From: Bacilli bacterium
GTDB taxonomy: Bacteria > Bacillota_I > Bacilli_A > RFN20 > CAG-826
Direction of reading: 5' to 3'
Length of the DNA stretch: 5,208 nucleotides
Assembly: GCA_016302705.1 (NCBI GenBank)
Contig: JAEDNC010000055.1
Location: 1-5,208 of the forward strand
Both the position numbers and the translations under genes were made by a program. Positions 4,538 to 5,208 of the stretch are shown here, piece after piece. Each line of letters starts with the position of its first letter. Positions within the stretch are counted from its first letter, which is position 1. The notes below the pieces were generated by a model, which was given only the letters and a program-made list of their open reading frames with translations, was not told the DNA's origin and made no database searches.

Positions 4538-5208
4538 TTAGAAGTTGCTATTGATAAATTTAACAGCACTCATCGCGGCAACCGCGCCATCATTACATGC
4601 TGTAATGACTTGCTTATTTTCCTTAAGTCTTGTATCTCCTGCAGCGTATAGACCAGGGATTGCGGTTTCCATTGCTTCGTTAGTAACAATGAAGCCGTGG
4701 TCTAGGGTTACAAGATCTTTTAAGAATTCGTTTTGTGGAACTTGTCCAATAGCGATGAATAAGTTATTGGTTTCATAAACAACTTTTTCATGGCTAATCG
4801 TGTCTTCAAATTCGACAGATTCGAGTTGAGTAGTTCCGTTAATCTTTGTCATAGACAAATTATGACGAATATCTATATTCTCCGTTTGAAGAACTCTATC
4901 GATAAGAATCTTATCTCCAAAGAGTTTGTCAAATAGAGTAAGCATATGAATTTTTGGACAGTAGTTCGCTAATAATAAGGCGTATTGAAGGGCGGTATTA
5001 GCGTCGCCTACTAAGTAGATTTCCTTTCCTTTATAGAAAGGTCCATCACAGACAGCACAATAAGAGATGCCTTTTCCTACTAATTCATCTTCGTTTGGTA
5101 AACCCATTTTACGAGGTTTAACTCCGTTAGCGATAATGACAGCTTTCGCTTCATATTCGTTATAATCGGTTTTAATGAAGAATGTGTTATCTTCTTTTCT
5201 AACACTTT
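4538..5208 (-). CDS. trxB: Thioredoxin reductase-like flavoprotein, C-terminal part (cut by the window edge)
   Basis: The frame is open to the right edge, so about 223 C-terminal residues of a ~310-residue protein are visible; the FAD-binding N-terminus is missing. Seen: IIANGVKPRK before MGLPNEDE (family: ATGAxPRKLGxPGE); the redox pair CAVC (codons 5059-5048) in YCAVCDGPFYKGK; FIAIGQVPQNEFL; and the second FAD motif IPGLYAAGDTR followed by a QVITACNDGAVAA-type segment. These place it in the low-molecular-weight TrxB family, which normally passes electrons from NADPH through FAD to thioredoxin. However, the expected NADPH loop GGGDSA reads GDANTA (5008-4991), and the HRRxxFR segment that holds the 2'-phosphate is replaced by TLFDKLFGDK (4939-4910), with no Arg. 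NADPH use is therefore doubtful; a ferredoxin-, NADH- or F420-linked reductase of the same fold is possible. It has its own terminator. An ATG at 5107 is internal, not the start. Confidence 0.85.
   Translation of the reverse strand, partial: SVRKEDNTFFIKTDYNEYEAKAVIIANGVKPRKMGLPNEDELVGKGISYCAVCDGPFYKGKEIYLVGDANTALQYALLLANYCPKIHMLTLFDKLFGDKILIDRVLQTENIDIRHNLSMTKINGTTQLESVEFEDTISHEKVVYETNNLFIAIGQVPQNEFLKDLVTLDHGFIVTNEAMETAIPGLYAAGDTRLKENKQVITACNDGAVAAMSAVKFINSNF

Noticed and set aside
4545..4778. Plus-strand 77-codon frame inside the thioredoxin reductase gene
   Set aside because: Shadow of conserved trxB coding sequence, with no ribosome binding site.

Overview
This is a low-GC stretch of bacterial chromosome, about 35-38% G+C by eye. 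It has Firmicutes-like features: short intergenic gaps, AAGGAG-type ribosome binding sites, U-tailed hairpin terminators, and codon choice rich in A/T and AGA. All genes read full length with the standard bacterial code. Tryptophan is TGG, and all eight visible stop codons are TAA or TAG, never TGA. The gene types fit an anaerobic, fermentative member of the Bacilli, Erysipelotrichia or Mollicutes-related lineages, as found in gut or sediment. That placement is inference.

Layout. Positions 1-84 carry no gene that can be supported, only two small inverted repeats. From 3177 leftward to 85 runs a tightly packed minus-strand operon of four genes: dCMP deaminase, folD, a ribonucleoside hydrolase and ribokinase. 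Adjacent genes overlap by 11 nt, are separated by 3 nt, or share one base (TAATG). A 47-bp divergent intergenic region separates this operon from a plus-strand NrdG-type radical SAM activase (3225-3914). Two back-to-back terminators follow the activase. Then comes a minus-strand RelB/RelE toxin-antitoxin pair (4448-3964) with its own promoter, overlaid by a tandem 9-bp repeat that looks like the antitoxin operator. Finally there is the C-terminal part of a thioredoxin reductase-like flavoprotein (5208-4538, cut by the right edge), with its own terminator.

How the genes fit together. The operon and the activase all touch nucleotide metabolism. dCMP deaminase makes dUMP, the substrate for thymidylate synthesis. 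FolD interconverts the one-carbon folates used for thymidylate and purines. The hydrolase releases ribose from nucleosides, and ribokinase returns it to ribose 5-phosphate. The activase would switch on the oxygen-sensitive class III ribonucleotide reductase; its partner nrdD is not in the window. Thioredoxin reductase also belongs to redox supply, but it is a separate transcription unit. The RelBE module is an independent cassette between two terminators.

I do not see an undescribed multi-gene system. The points most worth a second look are: (i) the thioredoxin reductase-like protein, whose expected NADPH-binding motifs are degraded; (ii) a bacterial dCMP deaminase that reads like the eukaryotic enzyme; (iii) a compact divergent promoter region that seems to give leaderless mRNA for nrdG and perhaps also for the dCMP deaminase; and (iv) the tandem operator at relBE.
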